Below, one piece after another: positions 1 to 8,003 of a DNA stretch of 64,000 bases. Made by a program: the position numbers and the translations under genes. Numbering within the stretch: the stretch's first letter is position 1; the number at the start of each line of letters is the position of its first letter. Under the pieces are notes generated by a model that was not told the origin of the DNA, ran no database searches, and was given only the letters and a program-made list of their open reading frames with translations. The DNA is from Lewinellaceae bacterium (GTDB lineage Bacteria > Bacteroidota > Bacteroidia > Chitinophagales > Saprospiraceae): the NCBI GenBank assembly GCA_020636255.1, contig JACJYE010000010.1, positions 273,564 to 337,563 on the forward strand, read 5' to 3'.

Positions 1-251
1 TTGGCCTGGGCAAAGCAGCCAACGCCGGTGGCGTAGCTACTTCCGGCCTGGAAATGTCGCAGAACAGCCTCCGCCTGAACTGGACGCGCGAAGAAGTCGA
101 AGACCGGCTCCTGAAGATCATGGTGAATATCCACGATCAATGTGTCAAATATGGAAAAGAAAGCGATGGCAGAATTGACTACGTCAAAGGCGCAAACGTA
201 GCTGGCTTTGTCAGGGTCGCTGAAGCAGTGATCGCACAAGGCGTTCTCTAA
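1..251 (+). CDS. gdhA: NADP-type glutamate dehydrogenase, C-terminal end (partial)
   Basis: The reading frame is open from base 3 to the stop at 251 and encodes the last 82 residues of a glutamate dehydrogenase. The run KAANAGGVATSGLEMSQN followed by W(T/S)REEV and an alanine-rich final helix (NVAGFVRVAEAVIAQGVL) is characteristic of the hexameric bacterial enzymes that interconvert glutamate and 2-oxoglutarate plus ammonia in the cytoplasm. The catalytic and nucleotide-binding parts lie upstream of the window, so cofactor choice is inferred from family similarity only. The gene ends 60 bases before the convergent subtilase gene, with a hairpin between them. Confidence 0.9.
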   Translation, partial: GLGKAANAGGVATSGLEMSQNSLRLNWTREEVEDRLLKIMVNIHDQCVKYGKESDGRIDYVKGANVAGFVRVAEAVIAQGVL

Positions 252-274
252 CCCTTGTACACGGCTGATAAGTG

Positions 275-312
275 AAAGGAGCGCGGGCTTGTACTCGTGC
301 TCCTTTCTTTTT
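275..312 (+). terminator. Rho-independent terminator after gdhA
   Basis: An inverted repeat AAAGGAGC / GCTCCTTT (positions 275-282 and 299-306), extendable with G-T wobbles, is followed by a T-rich run (CTTTTTT). It lies between the gdhA stop and the end of the convergent subtilase gene, as expected for a terminator of gdhA. Confidence 0.65.
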
Positions 313-1736
313 TACTTCTGGGGTATACCCGAAGCCCTGTTTTGCTTTTTGCTTAGTATTTGGTAGGCCTTTGCAAAATCGGGCAGGCCATAGCCCAGCT
401 CGTTGTCCGGCTTGTCTGCCTGGCTGGCGCTTTGCCTGACGGCATCTATTACCTCCTGGTTCGACTTATCGGGGAAGGCCTGCCAGAGGCTGGCCACCAT
501 GCCGGCCAGGATAGGGGCGGCAAAAGAGGTGCCGGAACCCATAGATACGCGGAAACTGAATGCATCCGCAACGGCTACCCAGGCTCCCGGCGCCGCTACA
601 TCCGGCTTTATCCGCCCATCAGCTGTAGGCCCCAGCGAACTAAAGGATGCCCGCTCGCCTTTGATATCGGTTGCCCCAACGGCAAGTACCCTGCTGGCAT
701 CGGCCGGGACACCGATATGTTTCCAGTTTGAATTGCCTTCATTGCCTGCACTGGAAATGACGATCATGCCCTTGGAGACAGCGATGTCCGCAGCCTGGCT
801 GGCGACAGAGGACTTCCCGTCGAGGTTCGCGTAAGCATAGTCCATCTTCCGGTCGCTGAAGGTCGTATACCCGAGAGAAGAATTCACGACATCGGCCCCG
901 ATGCTGTCGGCATATTCCAGGCCTACTACCCAATGGCATTCTTCAATGCGGTACTCCCCCCGGGTGTCCTCGGTTTTGATGCAGGCAAAAGATGCACCAG
1001 GAGCTGTGCCTATAAAAACGCCGGGAACATTAGCGGCCATGGTCGAAAGTACCTTGGTGCCGTGGGTGCTGGATTCGAATGGGTTGTCGTCTCCATCCAC
1101 AAAATCCCGGGGGCTTATCAGCCTGCCGCCCGACCTGATACTGTCGAAAAACGGGCTTTCTTCGACGCCGATGAAACCACCATCGAGTACAGCGACAAGG
1201 ACGCCTTTGCCGTCATAACCCATCGCGAGAAGGGTGTCGGCCCTGAGCAGCTTGGCCTGGGCCGCAGCATAGCCATAGGGTTCTCCTTCTACCGGTTTTG
1301 ACAGCAGGCTGTCCATTCTGAAATTCATCTTGCGCCGCCCGCTTACCTCATAAGGCCGCCCGGCGTAAAAAACGGTATCGACAAAAGGCAATGCCCGTAT
1401 GGTTTCCAGTTCACTTTCCTTTATGACGACAGTAGCAGCGTTCAGCCAGCGCGACTGCTGAAGCACCTGGGCTCCGGCACTGCTCAATTGGCTGATATAT
1501 GCCGGGTTGGGGGGCAGGTCCTGCTCGGTGGCCGGGATATTCCACTTTTTCCGTCGGGCGATAGCCCTTTCCGAAAGGAATTCGCCGGGCCTGTCGATGC
1601 TATATGGAGATTGCGCTTTATCGATGAACGAAACCCAGTAGTACCTGGGGAGGCTATCAGTCTTCTGAGCAGACAGCTTGGCGTAAGAGAGGAACAGCAA
1701 TATGGCCCCTAAGGCCAGGGCAGGCATTGATTTCAT
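312..1736 (-). CDS. Secreted subtilisin-like serine protease (family S8)
   Basis: A 474-residue protein with a short hydrophobic signal sequence (MKSMPALALGAILLFL, cut near LSAQ). The S8 catalytic triad is visible: Asp185 in AVLDGGF, His225 in STHGTKV, and Ser404 in GTSFAAP, with the oxyanion-hole Asn in SSAGNEGN. The Asp motif is DGG rather than the common DTG, as in a subgroup of Bacteroidota S8 enzymes. Unlike many Bacteroidota secreted subtilases, no T9SS C-terminal domain is present; the chain ends soon after the catalytic domain, so a periplasmic or lipid-independent location is likely. I chose the ATG at 1736 over a GTG at 1742, which overlaps the upstream pseudogene's stop. The substrate cannot be inferred. 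Confidence 0.9.
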   Translation of the reverse strand: MKSMPALALGAILLFLSYAKLSAQKTDSLPRYYWVSFIDKAQSPYSIDRPGEFLSERAIARRKKWNIPATEQDLPPNPAYISQLSSAGAQVLQQSRWLNAATVVIKESELETIRALPFVDTVFYAGRPYEVSGRRKMNFRMDSLLSKPVEGEPYGYAAAQAKLLRADTLLAMGYDGKGVLVAVLDGGFIGVEESPFFDSIRSGGRLISPRDFVDGDDNPFESSTHGTKVLSTMAANVPGVFIGTAPGASFACIKTEDTRGEYRIEECHWVVGLEYADSIGADVVNSSLGYTTFSDRKMDYAYANLDGKSSVASQAADIAVSKGMIVISSAGNEGNSNWKHIGVPADASRVLAVGATDIKGERASFSSLGPTADGRIKPDVAAPGAWVAVADAFSFRVSMGSGTSFAAPILAGMVASLWQAFPDKSNQEVIDAVRQSASQADKPDNELGYGLPDFAKAYQILSKKQNRASGIPQK

Positions 1737-1738
1737 GA

Positions 1739-4700
1739 TCACAGTATTTCGGTATCAAGTTGTATTTTAAATCGTTCTTCGAGTTTCTCCATAATAAGCG
1801 GCAGCAGAGCCGATTTGTTGTATTCCCTGTTTATTTTGTACAACTGGTCTTTCAGCAACAATGGTTCTACTTGCCTGCGGGGAGCGAGCCGGGTATAAAA
1901 ATCTTTCCGGTGCAGCTTCGAAGGCGTGCGGTAAGGGCGGTTGCCTGTCACGACTACATAGCCCTGCGGTTCCGTAGCGGCTTCTTTCCATTTTTGCAGG
2001 CCGGCTTCGTCTTTGAGGTAAAGGTAGGCACAGGGCCCGGTAACCACAAATTCGACACCCCATAATACGTCTCCTTTACGTGGCGGGCTGAAATTGTTGC
2101 CCTGTTCCGGCAGGAAGGGCTTCTTCAGATATTCCTCTCTCTGTTGCTTCTGGTGCCCCTCGTTTTCATCCCCGCTTAATGCTTCATTGTAGTAACTTTC
2201 TCTGAACCACAGGCTTTGTGCCTGATAATGAAACCCTTTTTCCTGAAACAGGCCGAGATAAAAATCAAAAGGTAGCAGCGGGGCCGGCCCGTAGAGCCCC
2301 AGATAGCAATGGTTGTCTTTTGGGTGCAGGCGGGCGTAGACCTCCATTTTCAGGTTGAAGAAAGCTTCTTCCCATTCCTGTAGCTCATCGAGCCATGCCG
2401 TACCATAAGGAGTGGAGCCCAGGCAGGCAAGTGACAGCCGCTCTTCCAGCGATTCTATTTTGTGGCAAAGCTCATCGACATGCTGCCGGGTTTCCAGGTA
2501 GTAGGTATAACGTTCACTACTCTTGCTGGTTATTCCAGAACCGTTGCCTGGCCTTTTTTTTTTTTTGCTCCAGTATACCTAGCTCGCTGAGGAGGCGGAC
2601 GTAAAAATGCCCTTCTTTCAGCCTGCCTGCCTGTCTGCGCAGGCTGCTGGCATAGTCGGCATGGTTTATTTTCGTGTATTCCTCCAGCAGCAATTCCAGC
2701 CCCAGCGGGTCGGATTCTACTGCTATCTGAATTTCATCCCCAGGATAAACACCCTGAGCCTCAAGTTGGTCGTCGACATCCTGTGCATTAAGTGCTTTTG
2801 CAAGGGGAGCTGTGAGCAGGTTCCGTATCGTGCGCTGAAGCTGCCTGGCGCCGTACTTGGCGTCATACCCTTTTCGGTAGAAACCCCAGCACTTTGCTGT
2901 CGATCTGTAAATTCATCCGCCGAAACCGTATACCTTCCCGTTGTTTGAGTAGCGCTACTTCCCGTTCTATGACGTGCCGGACGGTTTGCCTGCCTAGCGG
3001 AGCAAAGGGATTACCTGGTCGATGCGATTGTAAAGCTCTGGTAAAATACTTCTGTGCTTCCGATGTAAAATGGGCTTTACCTGTTCCTTGTCGGTTTGTT
3101 GCCCCCAGCCTATAGGGTTTTGTGACAAGCTTTGCGCACCAATGTTGGACGTCATAATGACGATGGTGCTGCAAAAGTCGGCTAGCTTACCCTGGCTGTC
3201 TGTTAACCTGCCCCTCGCTAAGCAACTGAAGAAGGAGGTCAAAAAAGAGTGGTGCGTATTTTTCGATCTCGTCGAATAACAGCACGCAAAATGGTTCCCG
3301 GCGCACTGCGGATGTGAGCAGCCCATCCGAATAATAACTGATACCTATGAGCCGGGCGACGGAATAGGGTGTAGAGAATTCGCTCATATCGAAGCGCACC
3401 ATCCGGTTGCGGTTGCCGAACATGAATTCGGTAAGCGTTTTGGCGAGTTCTGTTTTCCAACGCCCGTAGGCCCCACGAGTAAAAGCGAAGCGATGGGTTT
3501 GCCGGTGCGGGTAGAGCGGTTTTCACCATGGTAAGCAGGCCCGCTATGCTTTCGATGGCAGACGGCTGGTAAAATGCGGCTATTGAAGAACGTGTTGACG
3601 GTATTTGAGTATCAGCAAGGCAGGGTCTACCATAAAGCGCGGCATGCCGGCTTCTTCACAGAACTTCCCGATCACTTCCTGCCGGGAAATATGGATGGCG
3701 TCTGCCGATCCGGCGTGCGCACTTCGCTTGTTGATGAGCAGGCTTTCCAGAAACCGGATCGTTTACCCGGCATGGCAGAGTAGGGCGAGAAACGCCGGCT
3801 GAGCCGAATTGCTTCTCGTATGGCTTCTTCTTCGATGCTGACGTTCTTCAGCTGGGGTAGTGTCCCTGGTTTTCTGCAGAATGATGTCTTCAAGCGCGGC
3901 ACCCTCCGGTTCATTGATGTGTATCTTCTGGAAGAACGTGATGTAATTCGGGCTGAGCAGTTCGATGCGCGCAAGCTCTTCTTCCGTACATTCAGAGATC
4001 ATCGTGATCTCAGCCCGGTTTAGAAAGGGCGGATGTAATCAGTAAGCCATGCTCACAGCATTGCCTTCGTATTTGCCAACCTCGAACAATTCCATCAGGT
4101 TACGCACGAACAGGATCTGCCCCGAGCCGGAAAGCTCCTTGCATAGCATGGAAAGGTTTTCTTCCCAGCCCGTATCCTGGATCAACTCTTTGATCAGCGT
4201 CGAAGCGGACGTTTCCCATATCTGGTCTTTAGTACGGCGTTTCCTCTGCCGGCGGTAGGTTCCCATACCAAAGTAATTTTGCCTGTTCCGCTCGTATACC
4301 AATAGTACATTTCTCGTATAGCGCCCTTTAAGGGCACGGGCGAACTGCTGCAGTTCCCCCTCCCTGCCGTAGGCTGCCGGCAACCTGACGTCCAGCTGCT
4401 TAGCGACTCGCGGCAGCCATTTTTCCTGGTTCTTGTATTCCAGCTGCTCTAGCTCGGTAAGCGAAGGCGCTTCCAGTTGTATTTCCTGCTGCAACAATTC
4501 GATACTGTCAAACCAGATCGCGGAAACGATGTCCTGTACGGTATGAAGGCGTTTTCGCTGGGAAAACTCCTGATAAACAGCATCTTCGAGCCGCTTTTTC
4601 AGTTGCGCTTCGTCAAAGGCGTAGGCTTCGAGCCGGAGAGCGGGCAAAAATTTACAAAGGCATTTTCATGACTGTTGTAGTAATAATCGAATTCCAGCTT

Positions 4701-5040
4701 AAAGGCGGGGTAGCTGACCCCCGTCGCGGGCAGCAGGGAAAGATACTTCCAGCTTGTCTTTGTAAAAATCCCCGTCCTGGTATTCGTCCAGCAGGTAGTG
4801 GTACTGGTAGGTGTTGAGCACCTTGCGCTGCAAGGCATCTGCGTACTGCGCTGCTACGGACTTAAGGGTATGCCCTGTGCGTAACACGGCGTTGTCGGCA
4901 ACGGGAGAAAGCAGGCTCAATCCGGGATGTAGGTGCATCCGGAAAGCAAGGAACGGAATGGAGAACTTAAATGCCATAAGCCTGCGTTGGAGTACAAAAC
5001 TAAGATTTTTCAAATAAGCTCTGAACTGGAGCCTCTTCAT
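1739..5040 (-). pseudogene. Frameshifted Clp-type double-AAA+ ATPase
   Basis: The minus strand between aroK and the subtilase carries recognisable pieces of a ClpA/ClpB-like unfoldase spread over all three frames. From the N-terminus: a non-canonical N-domain (5040-4600); the first AAA+ module with a split Walker A (NVLLV, then GTGKITLVWE in another frame, about 4320-4270) and the D1 sequence AEITMISECTEEELARIE (about 3980); the second module with NRMVRFDMSEF, SVARLIG, AVRREPFCVLLFDEIEK (3420-3250), DSQGKLADF and IVIMTSNIGAQ (3220-3130), and a ClpB-C-like end; then a C-terminal extension (open frame 2347-1739). At least ten single-base frame changes are needed to join these parts, so no full-length product can be made. 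It starts with a 4-base ATGA overlap with aroK, suggesting former co-transcription. Confidence 0.8.
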
Positions 5041-5558
5041 TGTGCGAGGTACTCGTTTATCTGGTATAACAACCTTTCGGGTACCTGCTCATCTGCGCTT
5101 TGCTGGTGATACACAATGCTGGCCCGATCGTAGAACGGCCCGCGTTCTGCCAGTTTCTTTTCGATAAAAGCAGATAGGGCTGAAGCGTCCATTCCCTTGA
5201 GGAGGGGGCGCTGTGCCTGTTGGTGTTGCAGCCTGTCGGCCAGAATGCCTGCCGGTACTTTCAGGTAGGCTGTCAAGCCGTTGGCCTTCATCCATTCCAG
5301 GTTATCGAAAAAACAGGGGGTGCCGCCACCACAGGCTATTACCGCAGAAGGGTAGGACAGCATCTGGTGAAGGGCCTGCCTTTCCCGCTGCCGGAACCAG
5401 GCTTCCCCTTTTTGTTCGAATATGTCTCTTACACGGGCCTCCGCTCCCCGTTCGACTTCTTCGTCGAGGTCAAGAAATGGCATACTCAATAGCGCAGCCA
5501 GCCGGCGGCCAACATAGGATTTTCCACTCCCCATAAAACCTATTAGGAAAATGCGCAT
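5037..5558 (-). CDS. aroK: Shikimate kinase
   Basis: A 173-residue cytoplasmic kinase of normal family length that phosphorylates shikimate at the 3-hydroxyl, the fifth step of the shikimate pathway to aromatic amino acids. The P-loop GFMGSGKS is at residues 7-14. It is followed by a DLDEEVE substrate-binding segment, the glycine-rich CGGGTP motif, and the lid/adenine region (QRPLL, then LAERGPFYDRA). The ATG at 5558 gives the canonical N-terminus. The stop overlaps the start of the Clp-like pseudogene by four bases. A TATATTTG box lies about 40 bases upstream. Confidence 0.95.
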   Translation of the reverse strand: MRIFLIGFMGSGKSYVGRRLAALLSMPFLDLDEEVERGAEARVRDIFEQKGEAWFRQRERQALHQMLSYPSAVIACGGGTPCFFDNLEWMKANGLTAYLKVPAGILADRLQHQQAQRPLLKGMDASALSAFIEKKLAERGPFYDRASIVYHQQSADEQVPERLLYQINEYLAQ

Positions 5559-5597
5559 ACTATTGAATATTTAGCACCAAACAAGCTCTCAATCAAA

Positions 5598-5605
5598 CAA
5601 ATATA
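5598..5605 (-). promoter_or_regulatory. Candidate aroK promoter -7 box
   Basis: TATATTTG on the minus strand fits the Bacteroidota TAnnTTTG -7 consensus and lies 40 bases before the aroK start. A clear -33 TTTG partner is not visible, so confidence is low. Confidence 0.35.
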
Positions 5606-5679
5606 ACATTGGGGAGTTTATTATGAAGCAGGCCCGCTTCTATTCCTTCTACTTAATCTTCCTGATTCCCTAATTTTAT

Positions 5680-5687
5680 TACTTTTG
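5680..5687 (+). promoter_or_regulatory. Candidate promoter -7 box for the DUF1573 lipoprotein
   Basis: TACTTTTG matches the Bacteroidota TAnnTTTG element and lies 27 bases before the ATG at 5715. It shares the short divergent spacer with the aroK promoter region. No strong -33 box is visible. Confidence 0.4.
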
Positions 5688-5714
5688 CATGGCATGGAAT
5701 AAAATCTATCGGCG

Positions 5715-6236
5715 ATGATACGAAAAGCTTTATTACTTATCGCAATGGGTACTTTAGCCCTGAGTTGCAACAATTCCGGGCAGCCCGACACTGCCTCGGA
5801 GAAATCGGTTGATGAGATCAAGAGCGAGGGGCCCATAAGCAATGCGGACATCATCCGTAGCCCCGTCACGGCAGATGAACCGGTCGATACCAATAACGTA
5901 GCGAAGATGGCATTCGAAGAACCGTCGTTCGATTTTGGCGAAGTGAAGGAAGGGGAGGCCGTGGAGCATACTTTTGCGTTCACCAATACCGGAAAAGCTC
6001 CCCTGATCATTAACAATGCCCGGTCGACCTGTGGTTGTACTGTACCTGATTGGCCCAGAGAGCCCATTGCCCCCGGGCATAGCGGCGTGATCTCAGTTCG
6101 CTTCGATACCCACCATAAGCAGAATAAACAATCCAAGCCGATCACCATTACGGCCAACACCTATCCGGCAACTACCCGGGTGTTCCTATCCGGGTTTGTA
6201 CATCCTGCCGACGATAGTGAGGCTGGTACGGAATAA
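5715..6236 (+). CDS. DUF1573 domain lipoprotein
   Basis: A 173-residue protein beginning with a lipoprotein signal sequence (hydrophobic run then LALSC, the Cys being the lipidation site). After a low-complexity acidic linker, residues of about 75-165 form an Ig-like DUF1573 (ASH/PapD-like) domain: FDFGEVKEGE, HTFAFTNTGKAPLII, and the family signature STCGCTVPDWP with a conserved Cys pair. The family is widespread in Bacteroidota, is exported, and has no established biochemical role. It is followed 27 bases later by yajC, so the three genes to the YbbR-like protein probably form one transcript. Confidence 0.85.
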   Translation: MIRKALLLIAMGTLALSCNNSGQPDTASEKSVDEIKSEGPISNADIIRSPVTADEPVDTNNVAKMAFEEPSFDFGEVKEGEAVEHTFAFTNTGKAPLIINNARSTCGCTVPDWPREPIAPGHSGVISVRFDTHHKQNKQSKPITITANTYPATTRVFLSGFVHPADDSEAGTE

Positions 6237-6263
6237 AGACAAACGGAAAACTAATTACCAAAA

Positions 6264-6596
6264 ATGAATTCAATGGATATTTTATTGTTACAGGCAGGAG
6301 GCGCTGGTATGTATACCAACTTTATCTTCATCGGCGCCATGATCCTTATTTTCTGGTTGTTCCTGATACGCCCGCAGCAAAAGCGGCAGAACGAACAGAA
6401 AAAATTTATGGAAGCGCTACAGAAAGGAGAGGAAGTGGTTACAGCCAGCGGCATCATCGGGCGGATCAATAAGATCGAAGACAACGTCATTACCCTCGAA
6501 GTGGCGAAAAACACTTATATTCGAGTTACCCGCAATTCGATTTCTAAAGAAATGACGGAATCACTTGCCAAAACTGATGACAAAGCTAAAGAATAG
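6264..6596 (+). CDS. yajC: Preprotein translocase accessory subunit YajC
   Basis: A 110-residue single-pass membrane protein with the family pattern: an N-terminal TM helix (FIFIGAMILIFWLFLI) ending in RPQQKRQ, then a small cytoplasmic domain with KGEEVVTASGIIGRI and ITLEVAKNTYIRVTRNSI. YajC associates with SecDF and the SecYEG translocon at the inner membrane. Length and motif order are normal. The stop overlaps the next gene by 20 bases, so the two are probably translationally coupled. Confidence 0.93.
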   Translation: MNSMDILLLQAGGAGMYTNFIFIGAMILIFWLFLIRPQQKRQNEQKKFMEALQKGEEVVTASGIIGRINKIEDNVITLEVAKNTYIRVTRNSISKEMTESLAKTDDKAKE

Positions 6597-7572
6597 GGTT
6601 TTTAGATTGAGTATTCGTGAAGACAGGGCTATCCTCATGATGTGCATGGGGATAGCCCTGGTGTTTTGGCTCCTCGTTAAACTATCCCAGACTTACCGCA
6701 CCCAGCGGCCGGTCGTCTTTGAACTGGATATCCCCCAGGAGAAAGCACTTTCGGAACTGCCCCCTTCGGATATGGTCGCGGAACTTGAGGGCTCCGGATG
6801 GGACCTGCTTTTCGATTATTTCTCCCACCGTAAGATCATGCTGGCTTTCGATATGCACGAGATCAGCCGGCTGAACCTCAACCGGGGGCAGTTGCGCAAC
6901 GATATTGCCCAAAAGCTCAGAGGTAACGACATCAAAGTGCTGGAGATCAATTACGATGATGTCTTGCTGGAACTGGAGAACCGAAATTCCAAGACCGTTC
7001 CCGTGATCATCCAGAAACGGCTGGCCTTTGCCCCGGAACACCACCTCAAAACACCGATCACCCTCAAGCCGGATTCCGTTACACTTAGCGGCCCCAATTC
7101 CCTGATCGACAGTATCCAATACTGGCCTACCGATTCGCTGGTGCTCAAAAACCTCAAAGCGGACATGACAATGAACATCGGCCTGCTGCGGCCTGGGCCA
7201 GAAATCCTTATGTCGACAGATAAAGTGGAAGCTACGATTGAAGTAGAACCCTTTACGGAAAAATCGATGTTCGTTCCCCTGCTCATTAAAAATGCACCGG
7301 ATAGCCTGCGCATCTTCCCGGATAAGATCACAGTGTCCTGTAAACTGGGGTTGAGTATGTACGATTCGGTCTCATACCGGGATTTTACGGCCGAGGCCGA
7401 CCTGCGCGGCATTTCGCCCAATACCTCCAACCATACCGTTCCTATCCTTATTACCCGCTATCCTTCCTTTGTTCAAAACCTTCAATACATCCCGAAATCT
7501 GCCAAGTTTTTCATCATTGGCGATGCTGATGAGGTAGAGAAAACCCCGAATGGCAGTGGGAAGGCTGAGTAG
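6577..7572 (+). CDS. YbbR-like domain protein (CdaR-type)
   Basis: A 331-residue protein starting at the ATG at 6577, which overlaps yajC by 20 bases; an in-frame TTG at 6565 is the alternative. It has a single N-terminal TM segment (ILMMCMGIALVFWLLVKL), then extracytoplasmic beta-rich repeats of the YbbR type (for example VPVIIQKRLAFAPEHH and PDSVTLSGPNSLIDSI). In Firmicutes YbbR/CdaR proteins bind and modulate the diadenylate cyclase CdaA; in Bacteroidota the gene usually follows yajC and precedes coaE. Here coaE is not seen; a 431-base spacer and dnaG follow. The family assignment rests on topology and repeats, and the regulatory role is inference. Confidence 0.75.
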   Translation: MTKLKNRVFRLSIREDRAILMMCMGIALVFWLLVKLSQTYRTQRPVVFELDIPQEKALSELPPSDMVAELEGSGWDLLFDYFSHRKIMLAFDMHEISRLNLNRGQLRNDIAQKLRGNDIKVLEINYDDVLLELENRNSKTVPVIIQKRLAFAPEHHLKTPITLKPDSVTLSGPNSLIDSIQYWPTDSLVLKNLKADMTMNIGLLRPGPEILMSTDKVEATIEVEPFTEKSMFVPLLIKNAPDSLRIFPDKITVSCKLGLSMYDSVSYRDFTAEADLRGISPNTSNHTVPILITRYPSFVQNLQYIPKSAKFFIIGDADEVEKTPNGSGKAE

Positions 7573-8003
7573 CAATACACTTCCCTTTGCAGACAGGCAT
7601 GAAAAAACTACCCCGCGCGTCACAGAGGACGGCGGGGCAGCCCACACACTATGAGAACACCCATTGTTCTTTTATGATGGTTTCTTATGTCTTTAGCGAA
7701 AATTCGCTATTTTTTTCTTTTCTCTATTTAGACGCTCGAAAAGCAGGCCAAGTTATTTAAGGAAATGTTATTGTTTGTAAATTTACCTGATTAGGATACT
7801 TAATAATTTGATTGTCAAATCATTAAGTATCATTGCTTAAAGCTGTTAAATAATTTAACGCCTGCAGCTTACAGTTCGGCAACCGGGCAAAGGGTAGGAG
7901 GGGAGCGAGGCCGCCTCCTGCTTTGGGCCAATGCGCTGTTTATCGGTAGCGGGATTGGAATTACTGGACAGGATTGTTTATTTTTAAAAAAAATCCGGTT
8001 GGC
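7573..8003. other. 431-bp intergenic region between the YbbR-like gene and dnaG
   Basis: No credible gene is present. The first part holds a GC-rich inverted repeat (CCCCGC / GCGGGG, about 7605-7636) that could end the upstream operon. The middle is strongly AT-rich and holds a 17-bp hairpin (7795-7831, listed separately). The last 100 bases return to normal GC and lead to the dnaG start at 8004. An in-frame TTG at 7974 is considered too far upstream to be the dnaG start. Confidence 0.6.
7795..7831. repeat. 17-bp inverted repeat (AT-rich hairpin)
   Basis: Arms 7795-7811 (GATACTTAATAATTTGA) and 7815-7831 (TCAAATCATTAAGTATC) pair at 16 of 17 positions around a 3-base loop. No T-run follows on either strand, so it is not a standard terminator. 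It could be an operator, an RNA-processing hairpin in the dnaG leader, or a remnant of a small mobile palindrome. Confidence 0.7.
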
